From: PRDV01 sp963710865
Lineage (GTDB): Bacteria > Babelota > Babeliae > Babelales > Babelaceae
Assembly (NCBI GenBank): GCA_963710865.1
Contig: CAVQBR010000002.1
Span: 1,426,001 to 1,490,000, forward strand
DNA: 64,000 nucleotides
Direction of reading: 5' to 3'
In this document: positions 38,901 through 46,472 of the stretch, piece after piece
Layout of the letters: every line of letters starts with the position of its first letter
Numbering within the stretch: the first letter of the stretch is position 1
Notes under the pieces: model-generated
What the model was told of the DNA's origin: nothing
Databases searched by the model: none
The model's input: the letters and a program-made list of their open reading frames with translations, nothing else
Position numbers and translations under genes: made by a program

Positions 38901-39608
38901 AGTGAATCATCAAGGATGGTCGCAAACACCTCTAGTTCAAATGCCAGTCATATTAGTTTTTCATTGGCTCCAGCGTTAGGTGAAAGTCGATTGTCATCGG
39001 TGCTTTCCGAACCCGAAGTGCTGAAAACGCATCAGGTTGTGGGTTGTATACCGATGCGAGAAAATGAAACGCAGGCGGACATGGCGAAAGAAGCCTCAGC
39101 GTCATCTGCGCTACTTGCTATAGCTAGAGGAGCAAAGCCGGCAATTTCTCCTGTTGCGGCAGCAAGTCAGACAGTGTTTAAATCATTTGCTCTACCGGGA
39201 ACTGCCCCGGCCATCAATTCTTCTGCTGCAGCAGCAACCCAATTAAAGACTAATCCATTTAGGCTACCTGATCCGGCTGTCGCTTCTCCTGTTGCAGCAA
39301 GCCAGATAAAGTTTTCTATGCCTGGGGGGACTGCTCACGCTTCAGTAAGCGCAGGAACAATGGCTGAGGTAAAATCTATTTCCCTAACTTGTTCGGCAGC
39401 TACTGAAGGCTCTCAAACAACGCACCAATTTGGAGGCAATAGATTATCACCAGCTACTCAAGGTGAGAGTAAAGCAAAGTCTCACTCTTCAACTCTAAGA
39501 TTTAGTAATGTACATGCAGCTGAAGCTCCTGAGCGATCTGAAATAAGAGGAGGTGAAGGCGTCGCAAATCCTTCAGGAGAAGCTCACGATTCGATGAAGC
39601 CTGATTGA
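32907..39608 (+). CDS. Giant exported ankyrin-repeat protein with Ser/Ala-rich FG/FxF-containing tail
   Basis: The protein has 2,233 residues. A signal peptide (MFRIFKILSAVFISSIIYSM) is followed by a short helical region (PPHFAKLPLLIKDVIYNLV) that could be F-box-like. About 45-50 ankyrin repeats (GxTPLxxAAxxGHxxVVxLLLxAGADKD) run from roughly residue 90 to 1705. The last 520 residues are Ser/Ala/Thr-rich, low-complexity and predicted disordered. They carry spaced Phe motifs: FQF, SLFGG, FSFAL, SLFRI, FNFSAALAF, ISFSLAP, FKSFALPG, IKFSMPGG, HQFGG. AAGGAGGA precedes the ATG. Unlike the neighbouring ankyrin gene it has no frameshift over 6.7 kb, which argues that it is in use. A host-directed role is likely but unproven. 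Confidence 0.93.
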   Translation: MFRIFKILSAVFISSIIYSMQQVQVRGDAPVKMGNEISALELQEIIYLQAPPHFAKLPLLIKDVIYNLVRIGLVRDAAALLAEPLSGETADSDVLLSFAATEGNTDAVKKLLLAGAAKNKRTVSGETPLFSAVCNGHEECVTELLAARVEIDESTYGGETPLYCGVRKNYLRIVKKLLAAGADINKPARTEFIVENTGLTPLARAFFDSNDKMFNTLLLAQADKDLPLLERGATLLLLAAEMGRLDIVNTLLIAGAHTEKADKYGITPLYGAMLNGHAEVIELLLFARANKEHTNGDGQTLLHCAARNGHAHVVAQLLSVEVDRNRVDNAGWTPLYTAVHFNRENVIDVLLKAGAVVNKSAADGSTPLHEAARMNGLEAAALLLKAGADKDAVDGNGLTPLHIAAQRGGLEVVQLLLNAEADKDKANYNGLTPLHIAVLNNKSEVVDLLLRARADKRKVDNNGSTALSTAVLEGHAQIVDLLLKPRAGEDKRMPDAWRMGQLLSVAVERGHDQVVDVLLRAGAGGVNLQGRSLLDIAAEKGHVKVVALLLASGADKDAVCFGNTPLYIAAENGHASLVDFLLKAGADVRKADKHGWTPLHIAALNGHVEVVTRLLKTDVVKDQVVTDGKTPLYLAAWSGKASVVEALLSAGADKDNARSDTTPLYAASANGHAHVVELLLRADAAKDKPTDEGETPLCAAAEGGHLAVVNLLLGAKVNVKCTTIDEATPLFMASQGGHAHVVKALLGAGADMEKEWRGQTPLFVAAGQGRINVVKVLVESGAAKEKPNMHGETPLSVAAQEGHQDVVDFLLRAGAEKNATTVTGATPIFMASGEGHERVVDLLLLAGADRNMTTRDGATPLFIASQEGHTGIVKLLLERDSNGRVPLLPLFGSRADINKDYNGVTPLCAAAGAGHQDVVQLLVSKGASMKIANKQGETPLCVAVRKGRVHVIELLLRYVDTEYELFMALKNDHAQVIKVLMEAGPDQCGASFAFKQTLLESAIRNSHTQVIEFLLQAGADKEGTRTGGKGALLVAAEKGNFEAVDLLLNAGAEKDATDKDGRTALFVAARDGHLNIVELLLKSGVAVDKAKKTDGATALFVAAQNGHLQVVERLLQAGAKKEIKDNFERTPLYPATQNGHAAIVELLLIHGADSNERCDNETLLYLAAKKGYTQIVDLLLKAKADKDMVSCDDGTPLYIAASSGHALVVELLLNSGAAKNKYYKDYSTPLFEAAKNGHVRVVESLVRAGADKYIADPRSHHTPLLIACLNGHEQVVDLLLASGADASVKANFSVFFQDALSKGDRFKRALELLLKAATNKEMLLLEATQSRYIDGVEFFLNAGANPNKPDLSGSPLCSASRLGYVEVIELLLQAGADPNIEDCVVFNRGRTPLSCVVGRDFCGLRETAVRLKIVELLLKAGAKRDKADGNGYTPLYLAAEDGFVEVVELLLKADVDKNKGTKYGETPLRAASRAGHAPIVELLLAAGADTKSNEGRELAEAAENGHKCVVELLLNAGLDPRKSLYRAAEKGHKEVLEILAQACGGIDAFDEEGLTPLGYAAWVDDPVAMEFLMRSGANKDRANKDGSSALCIAAQSGSDSAVKCLLKAGVDKEKADIGGFTPLNLAACEGEVAVVESLLKEGANKDSVADDGSTPLSNAIEFRHVKVVELLLRAGADTKKDYEGQTILDIARETKDAHLIEIVEAACALRAPLVTGFALPMPAFQFTASTSAQSNSVNSLFGGPSSSTRFSFALNPAPLAKPAAAGVNSSVISAADEVKLVPSQTAGSSLFRISTAQSVFCASRASVESSKSDHNGRNASAQLEQSKSSSADSLVNSPGMAVAASSGSLIAAESLASNNAQLNSGGSLLQKPSGPLRSTGFNFSAALAFSPASPPASTQVGSGASASSANLPSGAAAPIAAIPSSVSSTCTGRTVRTIARSPFVQPLVSSSSVLHIMLAKEQENVGVPTLKESLVPVAGSSATASTSSLLTDSASVSLSESSRMVANTSSSNASHISFSLAPALGESRLSSVLSEPEVLKTHQVVGCIPMRENETQADMAKEASASSALLAIARGAKPAISPVAAASQTVFKSFALPGTAPAINSSAAAATQLKTNPFRLPDPAVASPVAASQIKFSMPGGTAHASVSAGTMAEVKSISLTCSAATEGSQTTHQFGGNRLSPATQGESKAKSHSSTLRFSNVHAAEAPERSEIRGGEGVANPSGEAHDSMKPD

Positions 39609-39835
39609 GTTGATGCTTCTAGGTACTGTGTCCAGAAGTAATGTATTTGGTAAGAAACTGTTTTATGGTTAGATTTAGGTCATTTGTATGCTTTGTGTCA
39701 TTATGCGTAGCGCATATTGCCATTTGTTAGTGAACTTAAGTTTCTTGAAGTACACTTGAGATTCTTTATCAAATTCTGGAAGCAGATATTCTAGGCTATG
39801 TTGGCATTCAAAGAGTTTTATAGGGGAGGAGCAGT
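39609..39835. other. Spacer with leader conserved between the two zinc-ribbon copies
   Basis: AGATATTCTAGGCTATG at 39783 matches AGATATTCTAGACTATA before the first copy (29020s), so the duplication included the upstream region. Confidence 0.5.
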
Positions 39836-40060
39836 ATGTTTAAGCCAAAAGGGCCACAGTGTCAAAGTTGTTCGATGCCGTTGTCGCGTGATGAAAAAGG
39901 TGGCGGGACAGAGCATAATGGTCAAAAAAGAGTTGAGTATTGCAGCCACTGTTACCGTTGTTACCGTAATGGTGTTTTTACTCAGCCCGATATTACGCTT
40001 TCGCAGATGAGAGAGCTTGTTCATATGAAATCTTGTCCCCTCGAAAGAGTTGTGACGTAA
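39836..40060 (+). pseudogene. Truncated second copy of the zinc-ribbon gene
   Basis: A 74-residue frame, highly similar to the protein at 29079 (CQSCSMPLSRDEKGGGTE, FTQPDITLSQMRELVH). It has a 9-base tandem duplication that changes HCYRNG to HCYRCYRNG, adding a Cys within the zinc ribbon. It lacks the PGFL...KLKRW end, which is replaced by unrelated residues. It may still be made as a shortened ribbon. Confidence 0.7.
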
Positions 40061-40348
40061 CTGCGATCCAACAGTTCTCCCCACGAATCCGTTCCTGCAC
40101 AGAAGAATAGACAGAACCAGGGACGCGTATCATCTACATATGCTTAACTATTTTTCTAGTGTGTGCAGAAGATGGAATCTTCCGTATACCGTAGTACGAA
40201 ACTGCTCGGGAAGTGGGCAACAACTGCTTATTAACATGGAGAGTTTAGCTTTGCGCATTGAGGAAGGAGTTTTTATGTATTGATAGGGAAATAGTTACTT
40301 CGTTATTAAGTGACGAACTATGTGCTGACAAATTTTTCAACAAAACCC
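40061..40348. other. Intergenic region without a recognisable gene
   Basis: No coding frame with recognisable homology; ends in a candidate promoter. Confidence 0.4.
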
Positions 40349-40377
40349 TTGCTTTTCACTTTTTCAGTTTGCTACCT
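40349..40377 (+). promoter_or_regulatory. Candidate promoter of cysteine-stalk gene A
   Basis: TTGCTT, 17 bases, CTACCT, preceded by CAAAACC. The same arrangement and preceding CAAAACC recur at 44229. Confidence 0.45.
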
Positions 40378-40475
40378 TCTACCGGAGCGAACAGGTTCTT
40401 ACAGAAGCCGCCTGCGGCAAATGAGGACCATCCTCTTGAAAAAAGTGCATAACCCTAAAAGAAAGGACTATTTTG

Positions 40476-42488
40476 ATGAAAATGTCTAGCATAAAGCATT
40501 ATTTGCTTCTCTCTTGCCTCGTCGGCATAGCACATGCAGAGAGCGATCCTGATGTACATCGAGGGCGCTTACCTGAAAAAAAAGGCAGCTGCCCTAAAGC
40601 AGAATGTACTCCCTGCCAAAACAAGATTTTTGAAGAACTTTCGCAGATCAATAAAACAGTAAAGAAAACAAACGGCTCGATACAGAACTGCTGTACATCG
40701 CTCAACAACAGTATTACATCAATACAAAACTCGATCAATGCCTGCTGCTCAAGCCTTTCTTCTGATATAGCTAATGTAAGTAGCAATCTCACTACATGCT
40801 GTAACACTCTTGAGTCTCTTATCCGAAATATCACTGGGTGCTCATCCGTGATGACTATTACTCAAGCTGATATACCTCTTACCATAACGAAGCCAGGAAG
40901 CTACTGCTTAAAAGAGGACATCGTAATAGATGGAAACATAATTCCAAGTGGAATCCTCGGATCTTTCGGGATTACGATCGACTCGGATAATGTTGAGATC
41001 AATTTGAATAATCATGTGTCCCACGTCATAGGAGCAAATACAACTGCGATCGCAACGATAGGAACGGCATCGAATATCCATATCCATAACGGAACGATTC
41101 TCGGTAACATGGCCGGACAGGGCTCAGGAGGAATTGCATTACTCACCAACAATATCAAAGTAAGCGATGTCGTTATTCAAAATTTTAGTGCTCAAACTAG
41201 TCAAGGTATATTCATTGGAGGAGTTTTCATTTCTTCACCTACTTCACCAGATGCACTTTTTACGAAGAATGAAGGAATCATTATTGATAGATGCAACTTC
41301 GTAGGAAACCATGCGGGAATAGCACTTTCAATGAGCCCTACCGACAATATCATAATTCGCGATTGTTCATTTGATCAAAGCATATTAGCCGGGATTGCAC
41401 AGGTAGCTGATCTCGGTAATTGGGCTAACGTGTTAATCGAGAATAGTACCATTTCCAATTCGGTACAGCATGGGATTTATACCAGATTTAATCAAGCCAA
41501 CTGGATTTTAAAGAATGTACAGGTAGTTTCGAGCGGCCTCGACGGTATGATTTTTACCGGAGTTAAGTCACTCAAGCTCGATACGTGTCAAGTCGCTAAC
41601 AGTGGCGCTTACGGTATCATAGCATCAATTCGTCAAAGCCAAAATGTTGATATCAACGATTGTCAGATATCAAATTCTCAAAATGGCGCTTTACGCATTG
41701 ATAACGTGAGTAATCTTCGTATTAAGGACAGCCAATTAACAAACTCTACTGCGAGTACCGGGCCATTACTTATCATCCAAGATACTTTCAATGGACTCAT
41801 AGAGGGCTGCTTACTCAGCAGCGTTGATGGCAATTCTGATTGCTTTTTTGCACGTAACTGCCAAGGGCTTGTTATTCAAGATTGCAATGCACATATGTTC
41901 TGCAATCACCCAGCTGGGACCTGTCCTGTGTCGACTTGTCCTATCGCCTTTAATATTCATGGTGGAGTACATAATGTTGTTATCCAGGGCTGCTCTATAT
42001 CAGGAAGCCCGCTCATTGGCATAGCTATTGTTCCAGATGGATATCCAAATAACATTCCTGTTCCTCCTGCGGTTCCAAATAGCAATTCGGGAATTTTTGT
42101 TGATAGTTGTACCATGCAAGGGGTAGTTGGTACCGGGATTTTACTCTCGTATGCAACATCTTGCAGAATTTCCAACTGCATTGCTGTCGATGGCCTGTGT
42201 AATGGGATAACCTTTGATGCTCATACTACCGGATGCGTCGCTACAAATAATTCGCTTATTAACAATTTAGGCGTAGGAATCACTAATGAAGGTGGAATAG
42301 TGCCTGCTCCTCAAATGAAGCTCGGGCAAACCGTTACACAGGCTCCCACCTGTCCTAACTCGATATATGGTAATTTTGCTGCTTGTAACGGCGTAAACTA
42401 TGTGAACGTAGGAGTTGTGAGCAGTGTTGTAGAAGCTGTCGGCGTGGTCGATAATGTCAGTGTTGTCGGCGTAGTAGTTGTGGATTAA
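40476..42488 (+). CDS. Exported cysteine-stalk beta-helix protein A
   Basis: A 670-residue protein. The ATG at 40476 follows AAAGGAC and opens a signal peptide ending AHA. Next come CTPCQNKIFEEL, then a stalk with CC pairs spaced exactly CC-x16-CC-x16-CC, in a coiled-coil-like Ser/Asn/Ile-rich segment. A conserved start of the head (SYCLKEDIVIDGN) leads to a beta-helix with repeated turns such as DCQISNSQNGALRIDNVSNL. The tail is conserved (NFAACNGVNYV) and ends Val-rich. The next gene, 18 bases downstream, encodes the stand-alone 'WGD-PDP' protein, so the two are a pair. Probably a surface fibre or adhesin; no catalytic motif is seen. Confidence 0.87.
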   Translation: MKMSSIKHYLLLSCLVGIAHAESDPDVHRGRLPEKKGSCPKAECTPCQNKIFEELSQINKTVKKTNGSIQNCCTSLNNSITSIQNSINACCSSLSSDIANVSSNLTTCCNTLESLIRNITGCSSVMTITQADIPLTITKPGSYCLKEDIVIDGNIIPSGILGSFGITIDSDNVEINLNNHVSHVIGANTTAIATIGTASNIHIHNGTILGNMAGQGSGGIALLTNNIKVSDVVIQNFSAQTSQGIFIGGVFISSPTSPDALFTKNEGIIIDRCNFVGNHAGIALSMSPTDNIIIRDCSFDQSILAGIAQVADLGNWANVLIENSTISNSVQHGIYTRFNQANWILKNVQVVSSGLDGMIFTGVKSLKLDTCQVANSGAYGIIASIRQSQNVDINDCQISNSQNGALRIDNVSNLRIKDSQLTNSTASTGPLLIIQDTFNGLIEGCLLSSVDGNSDCFFARNCQGLVIQDCNAHMFCNHPAGTCPVSTCPIAFNIHGGVHNVVIQGCSISGSPLIGIAIVPDGYPNNIPVPPAVPNSNSGIFVDSCTMQGVVGTGILLSYATSCRISNCIAVDGLCNGITFDAHTTGCVATNNSLINNLGVGITNEGGIVPAPQMKLGQTVTQAPTCPNSIYGNFAACNGVNYVNVGVVSSVVEAVGVVDNVSVVGVVVVD

Positions 42489-42506
42489 CCTAGAAGGAAA
42501 GTTTTC

Positions 42507-44177
42507 ATGAATCGCTTAATAACCCTTATACTCACCCTCGTAAGCATACCTCAAGCTTCGTTTGCTATCAGCCAACAAGGGAGAATGCCTTATAACAAAG
42601 AGCTTGCTAAGATGGCGCTTGCTCGAACGAAGCAAAACCCTCGTGCACAAACCAGCATGCCCAGTAAGAGAGGAGTTAAACGGATTGCTCATACAGTAAA
42701 AGCAACGACAGCCGAGCTGATGGGATCTCAAGAAGAAACACGCATGCCATCGGGCAGTGATTTTATTATAAGGCCAGCAATGAAGAATGGCGATCTGCAG
42801 GAATCTTCGATAACTCCTACAATCATACAGTCATTCCTAAACTTCGATTATCAAGATACTGGTCAATATGCTCCAAGTGCTGATCTAAGTGTTGGTACTC
42901 AACAAGCAATCTTAGGATCGCAAGGACGCATCTGCAGTTTTAACAAGAGTACGGGACAAAAAGATAACGTACTCAATATAGCACATGATCATTTCTTCAG
43001 CCCGATCAGCAATGGTGGGTTTACTTCAGATCCCAATATCATCTTCGATCCCTTATCAAAAAGGTGGTTTCTCTTTTGCAATGGCAATCCTAACCTCCTT
43101 CTTGCTATGAGCGATGGAGATCCGATTACTCCGCAAACCATCTGGACCTTTATTACGGTAGATACACCTCATGATCCAGCATTTGAGTTTTCTCCAGTCC
43201 CCGCTGTTTTCAATTCTACAAATCTAGGGGTAGATGCAAATGCGGTTTTATGCTCAGTAGATGTCACCAATAACAATCCTCTCTATATAAGCTCAGCATT
43301 ATACGTGCTCCCAAAGCAATCGCTGTTGAATGGTGGGCCGGTAGAGATTTTTGGGTTTAGAAACTTAGTTGATCAGAACACTTTAAACGGTCCTCTGAGT
43401 AGCCAAGGGGCCCAAAACTTTGTCGCAAGTCCTTTGAGCTATTTTGTGAGCAGCAATGCAGCCGATTTCTTGGCCGGATATTCAACACAAGTATTATTCT
43501 GGACTGTCTCTTATACACCAAATCCAGAAATCTCACCATTTGTATCAGTGACCGTAAACCCATATCGTACGGCTATAGCAGTTCCCGCTCTTGGAACACC
43601 TGCATCCCATATAATAGGTGGATTTGCCAGCCCGCGGCTCTCCGCAGCTCATATTCGCAATAACCTCCTGTGGACCTGCACCTTTGTTGGCGTAGATAAT
43701 AGGGGTGCAAGCACTCTTACAACTACGCTTACCAGAGATGGCGTTCGCTATTGGGCTTTTGATGTGTCTGGCGCGCATCCTGTTGTAACCGTTGACGGAA
43801 CACTGTTTGCTGCTTCGCCAACTAATGATTTCAATCAGCGCAGTTTCTTAACTCCTTCGATTATGACGAATGCGGTTACATTCAGCAACCCTATAAGTCA
43901 GGTAATTATAGGCGCAACAACGTGCGGTGCAAACGAACATTTAAATGCTTCAGTAACTCAAGTGGTAAATGGTGTCGCACAGATGCCTGTTCTGTACACC
44001 CAAAGTAATTCTAACTATTTTGCGCAAGAAGATTGGGATTTTCCATTTGCAAAGTGGGGAGACCATACCCGAACTTCACCAGATCCGACTAATTTGAGTA
44101 TTTGGACCTGTCAGTTTGCGTGCGACGCAACCAATAGTTGGGGTGCATACACAGCTCAAGTGAGGCCAAATACATAA
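42507..44177 (+). CDS. Exported stand-alone 'WGD-PDP' domain protein A
   Basis: A 556-residue protein with a signal peptide (MNRLITLILTLVSIPQASFA), a short basic N-terminal region (KRGVKRIAHTVKATTAEL) and one large domain. The domain matches the C-terminal half of the fused proteins at 1.6-15.9 kb: VGTQQAILGSQGRICSFNK corresponds to VGPQQYIL...IRSFDK, KRWFLFCNG to DRWLL, AAHIRNNLLW to APHVRNKQLY, and WGDHTRTSPDP to WGD..S.LAPDP. AAGGAAA precedes the ATG. Cotranscription with the preceding beta-helix gene is likely. The function is unknown. Confidence 0.87.
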   Translation: MNRLITLILTLVSIPQASFAISQQGRMPYNKELAKMALARTKQNPRAQTSMPSKRGVKRIAHTVKATTAELMGSQEETRMPSGSDFIIRPAMKNGDLQESSITPTIIQSFLNFDYQDTGQYAPSADLSVGTQQAILGSQGRICSFNKSTGQKDNVLNIAHDHFFSPISNGGFTSDPNIIFDPLSKRWFLFCNGNPNLLLAMSDGDPITPQTIWTFITVDTPHDPAFEFSPVPAVFNSTNLGVDANAVLCSVDVTNNNPLYISSALYVLPKQSLLNGGPVEIFGFRNLVDQNTLNGPLSSQGAQNFVASPLSYFVSSNAADFLAGYSTQVLFWTVSYTPNPEISPFVSVTVNPYRTAIAVPALGTPASHIIGGFASPRLSAAHIRNNLLWTCTFVGVDNRGASTLTTTLTRDGVRYWAFDVSGAHPVVTVDGTLFAASPTNDFNQRSFLTPSIMTNAVTFSNPISQVIIGATTCGANEHLNASVTQVVNGVAQMPVLYTQSNSNYFAQEDWDFPFAKWGDHTRTSPDPTNLSIWTCQFACDATNSWGAYTAQVRPNT

Positions 44178-44183
44178 AAATTT

Positions 44184-44209
44184 ATCTCAGGCTCTTGAGA
44201 GTCTGAGAT
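44184..44209 (+). terminator. Hairpin after pair A
   Basis: ATCTCAGGCTCT and AGAGTCTGAGAT pair with one wobble, seven bases after the stop. No T-run follows. Confidence 0.6.
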
Positions 44210-44228
44210 CCCAAAAAAGACAAAACCA

Positions 44229-44257
44229 TTGCTTTTCGAACAGTTCGTTTGCTACTT
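44229..44257 (+). promoter_or_regulatory. Candidate promoter of cysteine-stalk gene B
   Basis: TTGCTT, 17 bases, CTACTT, preceded by CAAAACC as at 40349. Confidence 0.45.
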
Positions 44258-44313
44258 TGTAGCAGACTCGATAGGCGAGCTAAATCACCCTTATGAAGGA
44301 AAGGACTCTTTTA

Positions 44314-46305
44314 ATGAAGACAACTATACGACACTACCTGCTTGTATCATGCCTCATGGGTATGACCGCATCCTATGCGGATGACGATGGAGAACTATAC
44401 CGAGGACACAAACGGAGCGACTGTACTCCCTGCGAGGAAAAAATTCTCGACGAACTCTGTAAGATTAATAAGAGTTTAAAGAAAACAAATGACTCGCAGG
44501 CCAGCTGCTGTACTCAACTAGAAAACGGTCTTAGTACCATAGAAACTACGTTTAATACCTGCTGCACAAATCTTACTTCAGATATATCTGAGCTCAATAA
44601 CAATCTTACAACCTGCTGTGAGACGCTTGAATCTGAATTAGGCGCTATTGCTAACCCGTGTCAACAAGTTACGGTGATCAGACAAGCGGATATCCCCCTA
44701 GAAATAACCAAATCTGGCATCTACTGTTTGCATGAAGATATCTTTGTCGATGGTTCAATGATTGCCGCAGGGCCTCTGGGAGCAATGGGCATTTCGATTA
44801 ATGCGACTGATGTAGATCTGGATTTAAATAAGCATACTGCATCGCTCAAACCAGGGACAGCAAATCCAGAAGGTACCATCCTTATTGCAGTGCTTGGTGG
44901 ATCTACTCGCGTACGTATTCATAATGGAATTATTTCTGGTGGTGGTAATCCGTCAGATGGAGCAACCAGTGGGATTGCTATCTTTACTAGTAATGTAACA
45001 GTCAGCGATGTACAAGCAGAAGATTTTAATGGTGAAGAGAGCTTAGGCATCTCTGCATCAGGATTTGCGCTTTCAAGTGCTACCGCGAAGGATGGAGCAT
45101 TCAGCACTCTTGAAGGAGTGACGATTGAGCGATGCAATTTTATCAATAACTTCTGGGGCATAGTTCTCACCCCCTTTTGCACCAACGTCGCAATTCGTAA
45201 CTGTTCGCTTGATAAAAGCATCGATGCTGCCATCGCTCAACCTTCTAACCTTGCAGCTTCTGTATCAAATGTTTTACTCGAGAATGTAAGCATTTCAAAT
45301 TCAACGGGTAATGGAATCTCAGCGCTCTTTAATCAGACGAACTGGATCCTTAATACCGTGCAGATAGCAGACAGTGGCCAGAGTGGAATGGAGTTTTCCG
45401 ACTTTCAATCTCTCATCCTCAAAAACTGCCAGGTCTTTAACAGTGGTGATTTTGGCGTGAGTGTTTCTAGCAGCATCAATCAGAATGTAAAAGTGCATGA
45501 CTGTCAAATATTCAATTCGGGTAGCGGCGCTTTAAGTATTAATAATGCTAACAATCTGCTCATTAAAAATAGTCAATTCACGAACTATATTCCAAGTGCC
45601 GGACCGCTTTTGAATATCCAAAATACCGTTAATGCTTCGGTACGAGGATGTTTGTTGAGTAGTCTCGATGGCACTTCTGATGGACTCTTTGCAAGCAATT
45701 GTAGTGGCGTGACCATTCAAAACTGTGAAGCAAATATTTTCTGCAATACACCATTTACAAACTGTCCCGTCGGCTTTAATATCCATGGCGGAGTAAACAA
45801 TGCAACCATTTCCCACTGCACCGTATCGGGTAATCCTTCAATAGGCATAGCTATCGTTCCAGGTCCTGGACCGGATGGTACTACCGTAACGAATACGGGG
45901 ATATTCGTTGACAGTTGCTCGATGCAGAATGTTGTTGGAACGGGTATTTTTCTTTCAGAGGCAACCGAATGCATCGTTTCCAACTGTATCATTGTGGATG
46001 GACTCGGTAACGGAATAACGTTCGACCCTTCAACAACACGGTGTGTAGCGAGAGGCAATTCTGTCATCAGTAATAAGGGAATTGGAATCAATAATGAGGC
46101 ACCATCAGTAGCTATGATGGCAGCGCAGAATAAGAGAGCCATAGATGCTCCTGACCAAATAACTTGTACGAGCAATACAATCTACGGGACCAATTTTGCG
46201 GCATGTAATGGTACGAACTATGTAGGTGTCCCTCCATCACTCGTATCGGGCCTGGTAAGTGGCGTTGGTGTTAATCAAAATCTCAGCGTTGTTGTAGTTG
46301 TTTAA
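44314..46305 (+). CDS. Exported cysteine-stalk beta-helix protein B (without partner)
   Basis: A 663-residue protein. The ATG at 44314 is preferred over 44293 because AAAGGAC lies before it and the signal peptide starts there (MKTTIRHYLLVSCLMGM). It has CTPCEEKILDEL, the same CC-x16-CC-x16-CC stalk, a head start GIYCLHEDIFVDGS, the beta-helix, and a C-terminal NFAACNGTNYVGV followed by a Val-rich end. It differs from the other three members in having no 'WGD-PDP' gene after it; a hairpin and the next promoter follow directly. It could share a partner with another pair or be the result of a lost gene. Confidence 0.86.
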   Translation: MKTTIRHYLLVSCLMGMTASYADDDGELYRGHKRSDCTPCEEKILDELCKINKSLKKTNDSQASCCTQLENGLSTIETTFNTCCTNLTSDISELNNNLTTCCETLESELGAIANPCQQVTVIRQADIPLEITKSGIYCLHEDIFVDGSMIAAGPLGAMGISINATDVDLDLNKHTASLKPGTANPEGTILIAVLGGSTRVRIHNGIISGGGNPSDGATSGIAIFTSNVTVSDVQAEDFNGEESLGISASGFALSSATAKDGAFSTLEGVTIERCNFINNFWGIVLTPFCTNVAIRNCSLDKSIDAAIAQPSNLAASVSNVLLENVSISNSTGNGISALFNQTNWILNTVQIADSGQSGMEFSDFQSLILKNCQVFNSGDFGVSVSSSINQNVKVHDCQIFNSGSGALSINNANNLLIKNSQFTNYIPSAGPLLNIQNTVNASVRGCLLSSLDGTSDGLFASNCSGVTIQNCEANIFCNTPFTNCPVGFNIHGGVNNATISHCTVSGNPSIGIAIVPGPGPDGTTVTNTGIFVDSCSMQNVVGTGIFLSEATECIVSNCIIVDGLGNGITFDPSTTRCVARGNSVISNKGIGINNEAPSVAMMAAQNKRAIDAPDQITCTSNTIYGTNFAACNGTNYVGVPPSLVSGLVSGVGVNQNLSVVVVV

Positions 46306-46314
46306 AAAAGCATT

Positions 46315-46343
46315 CTTACGTCCTGATGTAAGCAGGACGTAAG
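46315..46343 (+). terminator. Hairpin terminator after stalk gene B
   Basis: Perfect 11-bp stem CTTACGTCCTG with complement, loop ATGTAAG, 9 bases after the stop. No T-run. Confidence 0.65.
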
Positions 46344-46378
46344 ACCTGAGAGTAGGCTACAAAATTTTACACAAACTC

Positions 46379-46407
46379 TTGCAAAACGTAGCTCAATTAT
46401 TTAGATT
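46379..46407 (+). promoter_or_regulatory. Candidate promoter of cysteine-stalk gene C
   Basis: TTGCAA, 17 bases, TAGATT, about 65 bases before the start. Confidence 0.4.
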
Positions 46408-46472
46408 GCCATAGATTTTAACTGTGGAAGCAACAAGGCATGCTGAATATGCCTATAAAAAGGAGATTTTCG

